A DNA stretch of 64,000 nucleotides from CAYNLK01 sp964398055 (GTDB lineage Bacteria > Chloroflexota > Anaerolineae > 4572-78 > J111): positions 56,228-120,227 of the forward strand of contig CAYNLK010000015.1 of assembly GCA_964398055.1 (NCBI GenBank), in the 5' to 3' direction. This document shows, one piece after another, positions 42,118 to 51,136 of the stretch. The position numbers and the translations under genes were made by a program. Below the pieces are notes generated by a model. The model saw only the letters and a list, made by a program, of their open reading frames with translations. It did no database searches and had not been told where the DNA came from. Every line of letters begins with the position of its first letter. Within the stretch, counting starts at the first letter, position 1.

Positions 42118-42600
42118 ATGAAAGTTGACAGTCGTAATCACCGTCGCTACCCCTTGTTGGTCATCCTGGGCAGCGTGGTTGTTTTGAGCCTAGTGGGTCT
42201 GGCCTTTGGACTGACCTGGCCCAGCCTCATCGAAGCCCAATCCACGTTACCCCCGCGCCAAACGCCCACGCTGCCGCCACCTAAGGATAAAAAGCGGGAA
42301 AGCGATAAACCATTGGGCGCCACCATCGAGTTGCAGGTGCAACCGGTCCCGGCGGGCGACTGGGGTGTGGTGCAGTGGCAGGATAAATCCGGCAACTGGC
42401 ACGATGTCGATGGCTGGAAGGGTGCTCTGGGAGCGACCGGCCTGGAACGTTGGTGGGTGGCGGCTAAAGATTTCAACACCGGGCCGTTTCGCTGGGTGGT
42501 TACCCAGGGACCGGGTGGGCCGGAGGTGGCAGCCAGCCAGCCGTTCAACCTGCCGGCCAGGGCCAATGAAATATTGCGAATTGAGGTCACGGTCAAGTAA
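42118..42600 (+). CDS. secreted or membrane-anchored protein of unknown function
   Basis: This 160-residue protein has one N-terminal hydrophobic segment (YPLLVILGSVVVLSLVGLAFGL), a Pro-rich linker (STLPPRQTPTLPPPKDKK) and a C-terminal domain of about 90 residues rich in Trp (GDWGVVQWQDKSGNWHDVDGWKGAL, WWVAAKDFNTGPFRWVV). That composition suggests a small extracellular beta-domain. ATG 42118 follows GGGAGGAAGG. It stands alone; no family is recognised. Confidence 0.75.
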   Translation: MKVDSRNHRRYPLLVILGSVVVLSLVGLAFGLTWPSLIEAQSTLPPRQTPTLPPPKDKKRESDKPLGATIELQVQPVPAGDWGVVQWQDKSGNWHDVDGWKGALGATGLERWWVAAKDFNTGPFRWVVTQGPGGPEVAASQPFNLPARANEILRIEVTVK

Positions 42601-42634
42601 ACCCTGAACCTGGCGAAGGGTGCGGGATGCTACT

Positions 42635-43294
42635 TCAGCCGTTGCCGCAGCGTAAGCGCAGGATGGCCGCATCCAGCCGGGCGGCCAGTGTAGACGCGGC
42701 ATCGGCTTCGCGTTGCTTGATGACCTCCGCCAGCCAGCCTGACGGCTCACCCCGATTTTGGCGGCCAACAACCCCGACCGTCCGCTGTTCAATAGCTTCG
42801 GCCAGACTAAATCTATTCCATTGGGTTCGATACCCGGCGTGCAGTCGCCCCGTGGCGGCGCAATACCAGACCACAGTAATCGATTTACGATTTTCGACAC
42901 CTGCCCCGGAATGAGGTGAAGGGATTTGCGATTTTCGATTGGTTACTGAGGCAGCAAACACCACCCAGGGTTCTCCGGCCATCGCCAGCGTCCATACCCC
43001 GGCCTGAGGGTCAAGAATGGTCTGGCGCAGGTCGGCCAGAAATTGAGTCACTGTGGTATCCTCCGGCCAGTTCTGATCCAGGCGAATGGCCCGTAGCAAG
43101 GCCAACTCAACGGCCGGCAGTTGGTAGCCAGGCGCAATCACATCGCCCTGCCAGAAACCACCCCAGAGCGGTTCATCCACCTCCAACAAATCCTCAGCAA
43201 AGGGCGCCGCGGCCACATGCCCGGCAATTTGGCCTAATTGCTGGGCCGAAGCTTTATTTTGTCCGCTCACTAAATTGCGGATAAGCGAATCCAT
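42635..43294 (-). CDS. uncharacterised protein carrying repeat-derived sequence
   Basis: This 219-residue protein has no signal or membrane helix. Conserved-looking parts are an N-terminal region with WGGFWQGDVIAPGYQLPAVELALLRAIRLD and a C-terminal part TVGVVGRQNRGEPSGWLAEVIKQREADAASTLAARLD. Between them NRKSQIPSPHSGAGVENRKS is read from an AATCGAAAATCGCAAATC-type repeat. Codon pattern and length support a real gene. I do not recognise a family. It is divergent from the peptide-binding lipoprotein gene. Confidence 0.6.
   Translation of the reverse strand: MDSLIRNLVSGQNKASAQQLGQIAGHVAAAPFAEDLLEVDEPLWGGFWQGDVIAPGYQLPAVELALLRAIRLDQNWPEDTTVTQFLADLRQTILDPQAGVWTLAMAGEPWVVFAASVTNRKSQIPSPHSGAGVENRKSITVVWYCAATGRLHAGYRTQWNRFSLAEAIEQRTVGVVGRQNRGEPSGWLAEVIKQREADAASTLAARLDAAILRLRCGNG
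42877..42944. repeat. AATCGAAAATCGC/CGATTTACGATTTTCG words inside a gene
   Basis: AATCG-type words in opposite orientations (CGATTTACGATTTTCG and GCGATTTTCGATTGG) flank a GC-rich centre. They lie in frame inside the 219-residue gene and form a loose inverted repeat. Confidence 0.6.
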
Positions 43295-43438
43295 TGCACC
43301 CTCATCTGCCGCAAATTCTGAACACGCCCTGTGTGGAATGTTTGACTTTTGCTTCCTTTGCTCGTAAAATATTCTTCACTTTTTAAGAAAAATTTTACAT
43401 TCAAAAGGGTTTGTCCAGAAAAGAGTGATAGGAAATTG

Positions 43439-45271
43439 TTGCTACGGTATCGAAATCGTCTCGTTTTCCCCGCGTTCATTATTCTTCTTTTAAGTTTTAG
43501 CCTCGCCTGTGGTTTGGGTATTCCCGGTTTTGGTAGCGTTGAGCAGCCCCCTACTGTTGAGCTGGATAAGGGGGCCGGTTCGTCCGCAGACGGCGACGTC
43601 ACCACCATCGAGGAATCGACTGCGCCTGGTGAACCGGCCGAACAGGTTGAGGACACTCCAGTCTCACCGGTAACTCCATCCAGCGTCGACCAAATGGCCG
43701 CAACCCCAGCCGCACCCACCGAATTGGCCGCAGAGCAGATTTTTATCCTGCCCGGCGGCGACCCACCCACCATGGACCCCCATCTGAGCGGCGACGCTAC
43801 CTCGGCCGAATATGTGGTTGAAATCTACAGCGGCCTGATGGCTTACGACCAGGAACTCGAGCTGATCCCGGATATTGCCGAAAGTTACGATGTATCGGAC
43901 GATGGGCTGGTTTACACCTTTAAAATTAGGCCGGAGGCCAAATTCCAGGACGGCAAACCGGTCCGAGCGCAGGATTTCAAATGGTCTCTTGAGCGAGCCT
44001 GCGACCCGGCCACCGGTTCTCCCACGGCCGATACCTACCTGGGCGATATTGTGGGCTGCCGGGATAAACTGCAGGGCCAGGTTGATGAAATTGAAGGCGT
44101 CCAGGTGATCGATGATTTAACCCTGCAATTGACCATCGATGAACCCAAGGGTTTCTTCCTGGCCAAAATGACCTACCCCACGGCCTACGTGCTGGATCGA
44201 GAAAATGTAGAAGGCAATGCTGATTGGTCAACCAACCGACCAAACGGCAGCGGCCCCTTTAAGCTGGATACCTATGCCCCGGATCAGGGGGCCATTATCC
44301 TGGCCAAAAACGACAACTACTATCGCCAGCCCCAACCGATTTTGGAGCGGGTCATTTACGTGGTCGGCTTGCCGCTTAACCCGATGACCGGCTACGAGCA
44401 GGGCCTTGACCAGTTGGGTCTACCGGGTCTCACCTACTCGGCCATCCCGGTTGGGACAGCCAACTTGCCGGCTGCCACCGATCCCAACAACCCCCTGAGC
44501 AAGGAATTCACTTCGACCAATTCCTTGAGTGTGTTTTATGTTGGCTTCAATGTTACCAAGCCCCCCTTTGACGATGTTAAGGTGCGGCAAGCCTTCAATC
44601 TGGCCCTCAACAAGCAGCGCATGGTCGATGTAATCTTTCAGGGCACCACGCCGGTGGCCAACGGCATTGTACCACCGAATATGCCCGGCTATCAAAACCC
44701 CGATCTGAGCGATTACGAGTTTGACCCGGAGCATGCCCTGGAGTTGATTGCCGAGTCCGCCTACGGAGATGTCTCGGAATTGCCGGAAATCACCCTGTAT
44801 GTCAGCGGCAGCGGGGGTGAGGTCGGGCCGGTCATCGAATCGATGCTCAAATCCTGGGAAGAGAATCTGGGCGTTGAAGTCAACGTGGAACAGGTCCCCT
44901 GGCCGCAGTTTCTGGCCGACCTGAATAATCCCAGCAATCCATACCAGATGTATCAGCTGGGCTGGATTGCCGACTATCCTGATCCGCAGAATTTCCTGGA
45001 AGTATTATTCCACTCTAATAGCGCCCAAAATCACGGCAACTATAGCAACCCTGAAGTTGACGCCCTGCTGGATCAGGCTCGGGGAACTCTGGACGCCGAG
45101 GAGCGTTTGGCCCTCTATCAACAGGCTGAACAGATGATTTTGGACGACGCCGCCTGGATTCCGCTTTACTTCGATGTTGAGAATTGGCTGGTCAAGCCTA
45201 ATGTCCGGCACTTTCACATTCCCCCGATCAAGATCCCCAAATTCCAATACGTCTCAATCAATGAGCAATGA
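43439..45271 (+). CDS. oligopeptide/dipeptide ABC transporter substrate-binding lipoprotein (first copy)
   Basis: This family 5 binding protein of about 610 residues captures peptides or similar solutes outside the membrane. The best start is TTG 43439, just after ATAGGAAA, which gives a compact signal peptide ending LLSFSLAC with lipid-accepting Cys24. A frame from 43349 would put about 30 odd residues before it. An acidic linker (to about 85) precedes SBP_bac_5 features: FILPGGDPPTMDPHLSGDATS, DGLVYTFKIRPEAKFQDGKPVRAQDFKWSLERA, and VRQAFNLALNKQRMVDVIF. It heads the operon; a tandem-word array separates it from oppD. Confidence 0.88.
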   Translation: MLRYRNRLVFPAFIILLLSFSLACGLGIPGFGSVEQPPTVELDKGAGSSADGDVTTIEESTAPGEPAEQVEDTPVSPVTPSSVDQMAATPAAPTELAAEQIFILPGGDPPTMDPHLSGDATSAEYVVEIYSGLMAYDQELELIPDIAESYDVSDDGLVYTFKIRPEAKFQDGKPVRAQDFKWSLERACDPATGSPTADTYLGDIVGCRDKLQGQVDEIEGVQVIDDLTLQLTIDEPKGFFLAKMTYPTAYVLDRENVEGNADWSTNRPNGSGPFKLDTYAPDQGAIILAKNDNYYRQPQPILERVIYVVGLPLNPMTGYEQGLDQLGLPGLTYSAIPVGTANLPAATDPNNPLSKEFTSTNSLSVFYVGFNVTKPPFDDVKVRQAFNLALNKQRMVDVIFQGTTPVANGIVPPNMPGYQNPDLSDYEFDPEHALELIAESAYGDVSELPEITLYVSGSGGEVGPVIESMLKSWEENLGVEVNVEQVPWPQFLADLNNPSNPYQMYQLGWIADYPDPQNFLEVLFHSNSAQNHGNYSNPEVDALLDQARGTLDAEERLALYQQAEQMILDDAAWIPLYFDVENWLVKPNVRHFHIPPIKIPKFQYVSINEQ

Positions 45272-45281
45272 ATAATGAGCA

Positions 45282-45425
45282 GTAATCAGTGAAGAGAGAC
45301 TTAACAACTGATAACTGATAACTGATAACTGATAACTGATAACTGACAACTGACAACTGATAACTGACAACTGACAACTGACAACTGATAACTGACAACT
45401 GACAACTGATCACCGATCACTGATA
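45282..45425. repeat. ACTGATAACTGACA tandem array
   Basis: About 145 bases contain roughly fifteen copies of a 7-8 base word ACTGATA/ACTGACA, led by a few AGCAGTAATCAGTG words in the other orientation. It sits between the first binding protein gene and oppD, and related arrays are at 3173-3329 and 57798-57968. Confidence 0.85.
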
Positions 45426-45441
45426 AGATGAGGAGACCCCT

Positions 45442-46452
45442 TTGGCGACGCTACTTGAAGTAAAAAATCTACGAACCCACTTCTTCACTCAGGATGGGGT
45501 GGTTCAGGCCGTAAACGGCATCAGTTACACGCTCAACGAAGGTGAGACCCTGGGCATTGTCGGCGAGAGTGGCTGCGGCAAGAGTGTTGGGGTCATGTCG
45601 CTAATCCGGCTGATCCCGTCCCCGCCCGGCAAAATCGTCGAGGGGGAGGTTATCTTTGAAGGCCGCGATTTGCTCAAAGCCAGCGACGACGAAATTCGGT
45701 CCATTCGGGGCAACAAAATCTCGATGATTTTTCAAGACCCGATGACCTCGCTGAACCCGGTTTTAACGGTGGGCCGGCAAATTAGTGAGGCCCTGGAACT
45801 GCACCTGGGCATGGATAAAAAGCAGGCCCGAACCAGAACCATCGAGCTATTAGAGCTGGTCGGTATTCCGCTGGCAGCAGACCGGGTTGACAATTACCCT
45901 CATCAGTTTTCGGGCGGTATGCGCCAGCGGGCCATGATTGCCATGGGCCTCTCCTGTAACCCCCAACTACTCATCGCCGATGAGCCAACTACCGCCCTGG
46001 ATGTGACTATTCAAGCCCAGATTGTTGACCTGGTTAAGCGGCTGCGGGATGAGATTGGCATGGCCATCATCTGGATTACCCATGATCTGGGAGTAGTCGC
46101 CGGTCTGGCCGACCGGGTCATTGTAATGTACGCCGGCTACATTGTCGAAGAAGCTCCGGTGAGGGAACTGTATCAAAATCCTCGCCATCCGTATACCCTC
46201 GGTTTGCTCGGTTCCCTGCCCCGGCTAGACGAAGAACGGCCCGTTAAACTAAAATCTATTGAAGGCTTACCGCCCGATTTGATCGATTTCCCCAAGGGTT
46301 GTCCCTTTTACGCCCGCTGCAACTACCGCATCGACAAATGCTTGGAGACGATGCCGCCGCTGGAAACCGTGGGGATTAATCACAAAGCAGCCTGCTACAT
46401 TGATGTGACCACGGCTCAATTGACCACCGAACATCCCTTTGAAGAAAATTAG
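45442..46452 (+). CDS. oppD: peptide ABC transporter ATP-binding protein (OppD/DppD)
   Basis: This 336-residue ATPase powers peptide import. TTG 45442 is the start, since GAGGAG lies at 45430-45435 and the family starts at LLEVKNLRTHF. Walker A is GESGCGKS, the signature FSGGMRQRAMIA, Walker B LLIADEPTTALDVT and the H-loop WITHDLG. The C-terminal oligopeptide-transporter extension has the Cys pattern GCPFYARCNYRIDKC, typical of a 4Fe-4S-binding tail in this group. It is followed by oppF after 29 bases. Confidence 0.95.
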   Translation: MATLLEVKNLRTHFFTQDGVVQAVNGISYTLNEGETLGIVGESGCGKSVGVMSLIRLIPSPPGKIVEGEVIFEGRDLLKASDDEIRSIRGNKISMIFQDPMTSLNPVLTVGRQISEALELHLGMDKKQARTRTIELLELVGIPLAADRVDNYPHQFSGGMRQRAMIAMGLSCNPQLLIADEPTTALDVTIQAQIVDLVKRLRDEIGMAIIWITHDLGVVAGLADRVIVMYAGYIVEEAPVRELYQNPRHPYTLGLLGSLPRLDEERPVKLKSIEGLPPDLIDFPKGCPFYARCNYRIDKCLETMPPLETVGINHKAACYIDVTTAQLTTEHPFEEN

Positions 46453-46481
46453 GCCCAACCCCAACTAAAGGTGAATTTCTA

Positions 46482-47513
46482 ATGACAACAAACGGCAGCA
46501 GCACAAACGGCAAAGGTGATTTACTGGTCAGGGTAAAAAACCTCAAAATGTATTTTCCGATTACCAAAGGGATTATTTTCCAGCGACACGTGGGGGATAT
46601 TAAAGCCGTTGACGGCCTCTCTTTTGACATCAAACGGGGTGAAACCTTGGGCCTGGTTGGCGAGAGTGGTTGTGGCAAAAGCACCACCGGACGAGCTATT
46701 CTGCAATTGTATCGACCTACCGCCGGCACGGTTGAATTTGAAGGCGCTGAGCTGACCCATCTAAAAGGTGAGCCGCTGCGCCGGATGCGCCGGCACATGC
46801 AGATGATCTTTCAAGACCCCTATGCCTCACTCAACCCTCGCATGACCGTTGGCAGCATCATTGGCGAACCGCTGGAAGTACACAATATTCTCAGCGGCAA
46901 AGCCCGCAAGGACCGGGTTAAAGAGTTGCTGAATATCGTCGGCCTGAACCCGTACTTCATTAACCGTTATCCCCACGAATTTTCCGGCGGCCAGCGCCAG
47001 CGCATCGGCGTGGCCCGGGCCCTGGCTGTGCAGCCGGATTTCATCGTCTGCGATGAGCCGATTTCGGCGCTGGATGTGTCTATTCAAGCCCAGGTCATTA
47101 ACTTGCTTGAGGACCTGCAGGACAGGTTTGGCCTGACCTATCTCTTTATCGCTCACGATCTGGCCGTCGTCCGCCATATCAGCGACCGGATCGCGGTAAT
47201 GTACCTGGGCAAGATTGTCGAGTTGACCGACCGGACGACGCTGTATCGTGAACCGCTGCATCCCTATACCCAGGCCCTACTCTCGGCGGTGCCCATTCCG
47301 GACCCAGTGGCCGAGGCCGAACGGGAAAAGCGGCGAGTCATTCTGCAAGGCGACGTGCCCAGCCCGGCCAACCCGCCCATCGGCTGTAATTTCTGCACTC
47401 GCTGCCCGGCCAAAGAACGAGTTATGAAGGAAAAAGGCATTGACTGCAATGTCATTGAACCTGAATTCCGGGAAGTAGTTGCTGATCACTGGGTTGCCTG
47501 TCATTTGTATTAG
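46482..47513 (+). CDS. oppF: peptide ABC transporter ATP-binding protein (OppF/DppF)
   Basis: This 343-residue second ATPase of the transporter has LLVRVKNLKMYFPITKGIIFQRHVGDIKAVDG, the OppF-type N terminus, Walker A GESGCGKSTTGRA, signature FSGGQRQRIGVARAL, Walker B FIVCDEPISALDVSIQ and H-loop FIAHDLAVVRHI. The C-terminal extension contains GCNFCTRCPAKERVMKEKGIDC, again with conserved Cys residues. ATG 46482 lies after AAAGGTGAA. It is the partner of oppD. Confidence 0.95.
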   Translation: MTTNGSSTNGKGDLLVRVKNLKMYFPITKGIIFQRHVGDIKAVDGLSFDIKRGETLGLVGESGCGKSTTGRAILQLYRPTAGTVEFEGAELTHLKGEPLRRMRRHMQMIFQDPYASLNPRMTVGSIIGEPLEVHNILSGKARKDRVKELLNIVGLNPYFINRYPHEFSGGQRQRIGVARALAVQPDFIVCDEPISALDVSIQAQVINLLEDLQDRFGLTYLFIAHDLAVVRHISDRIAVMYLGKIVELTDRTTLYREPLHPYTQALLSAVPIPDPVAEAEREKRRVILQGDVPSPANPPIGCNFCTRCPAKERVMKEKGIDCNVIEPEFREVVADHWVACHLY

Positions 47514-47666
47514 ACCTTGGCCAACAACTTCTCTGGAGAGGAGGTGATAGCCTCAATCCAAGCAATCAATGAAAAGCAGGCCAGGTAAGACAAATGTCTC
47601 ATCTTATGAGCCTGATATCTGATAAATTGTTCATAAATTATTAGCATTTAGGAGGAGAAAACGATA

Positions 47667-49544
47667 ATGTTTTCAAAGAAGATTGCATTTCTGTTAGTTG
47701 TAGCGGTAATGTTGGGCCTGGTGGCCGCTTGTGGCGGGGCTGCACCCCAGCCCGAAGTGGTCACCGTGGTCGAGACGGTCATCGTCGAGAAAGTGGTTGA
47801 AGGCGAGACCGTGACCGTGGTCGAAACGGTTGAGGTCGAGAAGGAAGTAATCAAAGAAGTTGAGAAAATTGTGGAGGTGGCCCCCGCCGATCCCGACGCC
47901 GGCCGGGTTAGGTTGGATACGGTGATCGGCACCGAGCCGCCCACGCTCGACCCCTCGCTGGCCACCGACACCACCTCTCACTTTTTGATCGAGCAGATGT
48001 TCCAGGGGTTGACCGACTTTGACGAGGATGCCAACGTGATTCCCCAGTTGGCCACCGACTGGAGCGTCTCTGCCGATGGTTTGGAATGGACCTTCAAGCT
48101 GCGGGATGACATCCGCTGGGTCCACCGCGATGCCAAAACCGGCGAATTTACCGATCAAGGCCCGGTCACGGCCGGCGACGTGGTCTACGGCACGCTGCGC
48201 TCGCTGGATCCCAACACCGCTTCGGAATATGCCTACGTGCTTTATGTCATTGCCGGGGCGGAGGAGTTCAACACCGCTGATCCTGAAGCCGAGGACTTTG
48301 AAGAGCTGAAAGCAGGGGTGGGAGTGGCTGCGCCGGATGACACCACGGTGGTATTCACCCTGAAGGAGCCGGCGGCTTACTTCCCCTCGATTGCGGCGAT
48401 GTGGGTGGCCTACCCGCTGCCCCAGGCGGCCATCGAGCAGTGGGGCAACAACTGGACCGAGGCCGGCCTGATTGTGACTAACGGCCCCTACACCCTGCGG
48501 GAATGGACCCACCAGTCGGAATTGTGGCTGGAGAAGAACCCGCTGTGGGTGAATGCCGATGATGTCCAGATCGAGCTGTTTGGCGGCCCGATTATCCAGG
48601 AAGAATCGACCGCCCAGGCTATGTATGAGAACAACGAAATCGATATGATGGCCGACCCCGGTTGGACTCCACCCCTGCCCGATATGGACCGGATCAAGGC
48701 CGATCCGCAGTTGAGTCAGGAGTTGTTCATTGCCCCGCGGCTGTGCACCTACTACTACGGCTTTGTCAACAGCAAACCGCCCTTTGACGATGTGCGGGTG
48801 CGCAAGGCTTTTGCGATGGCCATCGACCGCCAGAGCTTGATCGACAACGTGACCAAGGGCGACCAGATTCCGGCTCACTCCTTTGCCCCCCCGGGTATCT
48901 TTGGCAACGTGGCCGATGATATGAGCATTGGCAGCTTCCTGGTTCAGGCCAACTTTGCCGATCAGGTCAAAGAAGCTCAAGAACTGCTGACCGAAGCCGG
49001 CTATCCCGACGGTGAAGGACTTAACGTCCTCCTGATGCACAACACTTCTGAAGCCCACGCCCAGGTGGCCCAGGCCGTGCAGGCCATGTGGCAGGAGGCC
49101 TTCCCCAAGGCCAAGGTGACCATTGAGAACCAGGAGTGGGCAGTCTATCTCAAGACCTTGCTGCCCGAATCGCCCGACGATGAGAAGCCCAACGTCTACC
49201 GGTTAGGCTGGTGCGCCGACTACCCAGATGCCAACAACTGGCTGAACGAGGTCTTCAACTCCAAGAGTGGGCAGAACTACGCCAAATTCTTTAACGAAGA
49301 GTTTGACGCCCTGGTTGAAGAAGCGGCCTTTGAGCCGGATCCGGCCAAACGGCAGGAGCTGTACAGACAAGCCGAAGATCTCTTTATTAACCAGGAAGTC
49401 GGCATTGCTCCCATCTACTACTACACCTACGTTCGCCTCTACAAACCCTGGCTGACCAAGGTGGTCATCAGCCCGGTTGGCGGCGACCCGGTGGCCGAAT
49501 GGAGGATGGATTGGGCCGCCAAGCTGGCCGCCCGGGGTGAGTAG
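47667..49544 (+). CDS. oligopeptide ABC transporter substrate-binding lipoprotein (second copy)
   Basis: This 625-residue family 5 binding protein has a lipobox LGLVAACGG with Cys22. A linker at about 28-70 is made of Val/Glu/Lys repeats (VVTVVETVIVEKVVEGETVTVVETVEVEKEV). Such linkers are common in Chloroflexota lipoproteins and may span the cell wall. The mature domain has IGTEPPTLDPSLATDT, LEWTFKLRDDIRWVHRDAKTGEF and VRVRKAFAMAIDRQSLIDNV. It shares the fold of the first copy but is clearly divergent, so the two may bind different ligands. ATG 47667 follows AGGAGGAGAAA. Confidence 0.93.
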   Translation: MFSKKIAFLLVVAVMLGLVAACGGAAPQPEVVTVVETVIVEKVVEGETVTVVETVEVEKEVIKEVEKIVEVAPADPDAGRVRLDTVIGTEPPTLDPSLATDTTSHFLIEQMFQGLTDFDEDANVIPQLATDWSVSADGLEWTFKLRDDIRWVHRDAKTGEFTDQGPVTAGDVVYGTLRSLDPNTASEYAYVLYVIAGAEEFNTADPEAEDFEELKAGVGVAAPDDTTVVFTLKEPAAYFPSIAAMWVAYPLPQAAIEQWGNNWTEAGLIVTNGPYTLREWTHQSELWLEKNPLWVNADDVQIELFGGPIIQEESTAQAMYENNEIDMMADPGWTPPLPDMDRIKADPQLSQELFIAPRLCTYYYGFVNSKPPFDDVRVRKAFAMAIDRQSLIDNVTKGDQIPAHSFAPPGIFGNVADDMSIGSFLVQANFADQVKEAQELLTEAGYPDGEGLNVLLMHNTSEAHAQVAQAVQAMWQEAFPKAKVTIENQEWAVYLKTLLPESPDDEKPNVYRLGWCADYPDANNWLNEVFNSKSGQNYAKFFNEEFDALVEEAAFEPDPAKRQELYRQAEDLFINQEVGIAPIYYYTYVRLYKPWLTKVVISPVGGDPVAEWRMDWAAKLAARGE

Positions 49545-49579
49545 GCTGACTGCCCCCCTCCTGTCCCACCCGTTTGACC

Positions 49580-49717
49580 TATACTAAAGAAGGGGCGAGT
49601 GGCCTCCGGTGAGCCTCAGTGGAACCGCTGTTCGCCCCGCTCAAGAAAAGGCCAACGAGGGAACAGACAGCGACGCAGTCTTGCTCGCAACGTAGCGGCA
49701 AGCTGCGTCGCTTTTGC
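49580..49717 (+). ncRNA. terminator-ended structured stretch between a binding protein gene and oppB
   Basis: TATACT at 49580-49585 has no convincing -35 box. Downstream GGGGCGA (49592-49598) pairs with TCGCCCC (49632-49638), enclosing an AGTGG/CCGCT inner helix, followed by a strong terminator (49670-49717). It could be a short RNA, a riboswitch-like leader for oppBC, or an intra-operon attenuator that makes more binding protein than permease. The gap 49545-49859 contains no coding frame. Confidence 0.4.
49670..49717 (+). terminator. strong intrinsic terminator inside the peptide transporter operon
   Basis: GCGACGCAG plus CTTGC pair with GCAAG plus CTGCGTCGC across one bulged T, capped by a small CGC/GCG hairpin and followed by TTTT. 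Confidence 0.8.
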
Positions 49718-49859
49718 TGAAAAATCACCGGCCGGTAGCAACCGGATCGATCTGGTTGTACCAACAGCGTTGAGTATGAATGAAAGCGTAAGACGTAAAA
49801 TGTGAGGAGCTTACCCACCAGGCTCTTCATATGTTGCGTTTTGCGAAAAGGAGCGTATT

Positions 49860-50951
49860 ATGCTGGCTTATATCATCCGCCGTATTTTCTGGTCTATTCC
49901 GGTTATCTTGCTGCTGGCCTTTGCCATTTTTGCCCTCATGCGAGCCATTCCCGGCGGCCCGTTTGATTTCGTCGGTGACAAAAGTTTGCCCAAATCGGTG
50001 ACGCAGAATCTTGAGCGCCGCCATCACCTGGATTGGCCGCTGGGCTGGCAGTTTTCCTCCTACGTTTTAGGGGATGATGTGACCGGACTTATCTGCCGGG
50101 GCCTCTTCTTTGTACCCGGCTGTGAAAAGGTCCAGGAATCGGCTGCGTTGGGCGTCTCCAAGGGCCTAATTCGAGGCGACCTGGGGATGGCCCTAAAGCT
50201 CCGTGGCCGCACGGTCAATGATCTGGTCAAAGAGTCCTTCCCCATCTCTCTGCAACTTGGTGTCATTGCGTTGAGCCTGTCGGTAGTTATTGGCCTGCCG
50301 GCCGGCATCTTTGCCGCGCTCAAACAGAATAGCTGGATCGATTATACCAGTAGTTTTGTGGCGGTCATTGGTCTGTCAATCCCCAGCCTGGTGATGGGTC
50401 CCCTGCTGATTTGGATTTTTCCCCTCACGCTAGGCCAGCTTTATCCTGAACTTTTTGGTTGGATCCCCATTGCCACCTGGGGGGCCAAACCGCCTTTTAT
50501 TCTGGGCATCTTCCCCAGTTCCCTGGGGCCGAAGTTTTGGGCGCATGCCCTGCTGCCGGCTATCGCCTTGGGGACTGCTTTTTCAGCGTCAATTGCGCGC
50601 CTGACCCGGGCCAGCCTCTTGCAGGTCATCCGTGAAGATTATATTCGTACCGCCCGGGCTAAAGGTCTGCGGGAACAAATGGTGGTGCTGCGTCACGCCC
50701 TTAAAAACAGCCTTATTCCGGTAATTACCGTATTGGGTCCACTGCTGGCCGCCGTGGTGACCGGCACGTTTGTAGTGGAACAGATCTTCGGCATTCCGGG
50801 CATGGGCAAACACTTTGTAACCAGTATCGGCAACCGCGACTATACCGTCATCACCGGGGTCACCCTTGTTTATGCCGTTTTGCTGGTTTTGGCGAATCTG
50901 GCGGTAGATATCATCTATGGCTGGCTCGATCCCCGTATTCGCTACGATTAG
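49860..50951 (+). CDS. oppB: peptide ABC transporter permease (OppB/DppB)
   Basis: This 363-residue permease starts MLAYIIRRIFWSIPVILLLAFAIFALMRAIPGGPFD, the classic OppB N terminus. It has about six membrane helices, and the EAA loop reads DYIRTARAKGLREQMVVLRHALKNSLIPVI. The segment 60-110 (QFSSYVLGDDVTGLICRGLFFVPGCEKVQES) is longer than in most OppB proteins and has two Cys residues outside the membrane. ATG 49860 follows AAAAGGAGC. oppC follows after two hairpins. Confidence 0.94.
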   Translation: MLAYIIRRIFWSIPVILLLAFAIFALMRAIPGGPFDFVGDKSLPKSVTQNLERRHHLDWPLGWQFSSYVLGDDVTGLICRGLFFVPGCEKVQESAALGVSKGLIRGDLGMALKLRGRTVNDLVKESFPISLQLGVIALSLSVVIGLPAGIFAALKQNSWIDYTSSFVAVIGLSIPSLVMGPLLIWIFPLTLGQLYPELFGWIPIATWGAKPPFILGIFPSSLGPKFWAHALLPAIALGTAFSASIARLTRASLLQVIREDYIRTARAKGLREQMVVLRHALKNSLIPVITVLGPLLAAVVTGTFVVEQIFGIPGMGKHFVTSIGNRDYTVITGVTLVYAVLLVLANLAVDIIYGWLDPRIRYD

Positions 50952-50974
50952 TACAGTATATCCAATTTTTGGTA

Positions 50975-51021
50975 GCAGAGGCATAGAGATGCCTCTGCGG
51001 GCGGGCATTGGGATGCCCGCC
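50975..51021. repeat. paired REP-like hairpins between oppB and oppC
   Basis: GCAGAGGCAT/ATGCCTCTGC (50975-50998) and GGCGGGCAT/ATGCCCGCC (51000-51021) are adjacent perfect stems with four-base loops. They have no T-run, so they look like dispersed palindromes or mRNA stabilisers. Confidence 0.6.
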
Positions 51022-51136
51022 TACGGCAAATTTGGATCTACTGAGTCTCAAATAGACGCCATTATTGCCAACCTGAGCTTTCGATCTAAAAACCACCGAT
51101 TGGCTGAAATTTGAACGTGAGAGAGGAATGAAAATT

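Noticed and set aside
42826..42842. GGGTTCGATACCC resembling a tRNA T-arm
   Set aside because: It lies inside the 219-residue gene, and no acceptor, D-arm or anticodon arm can be formed around it.
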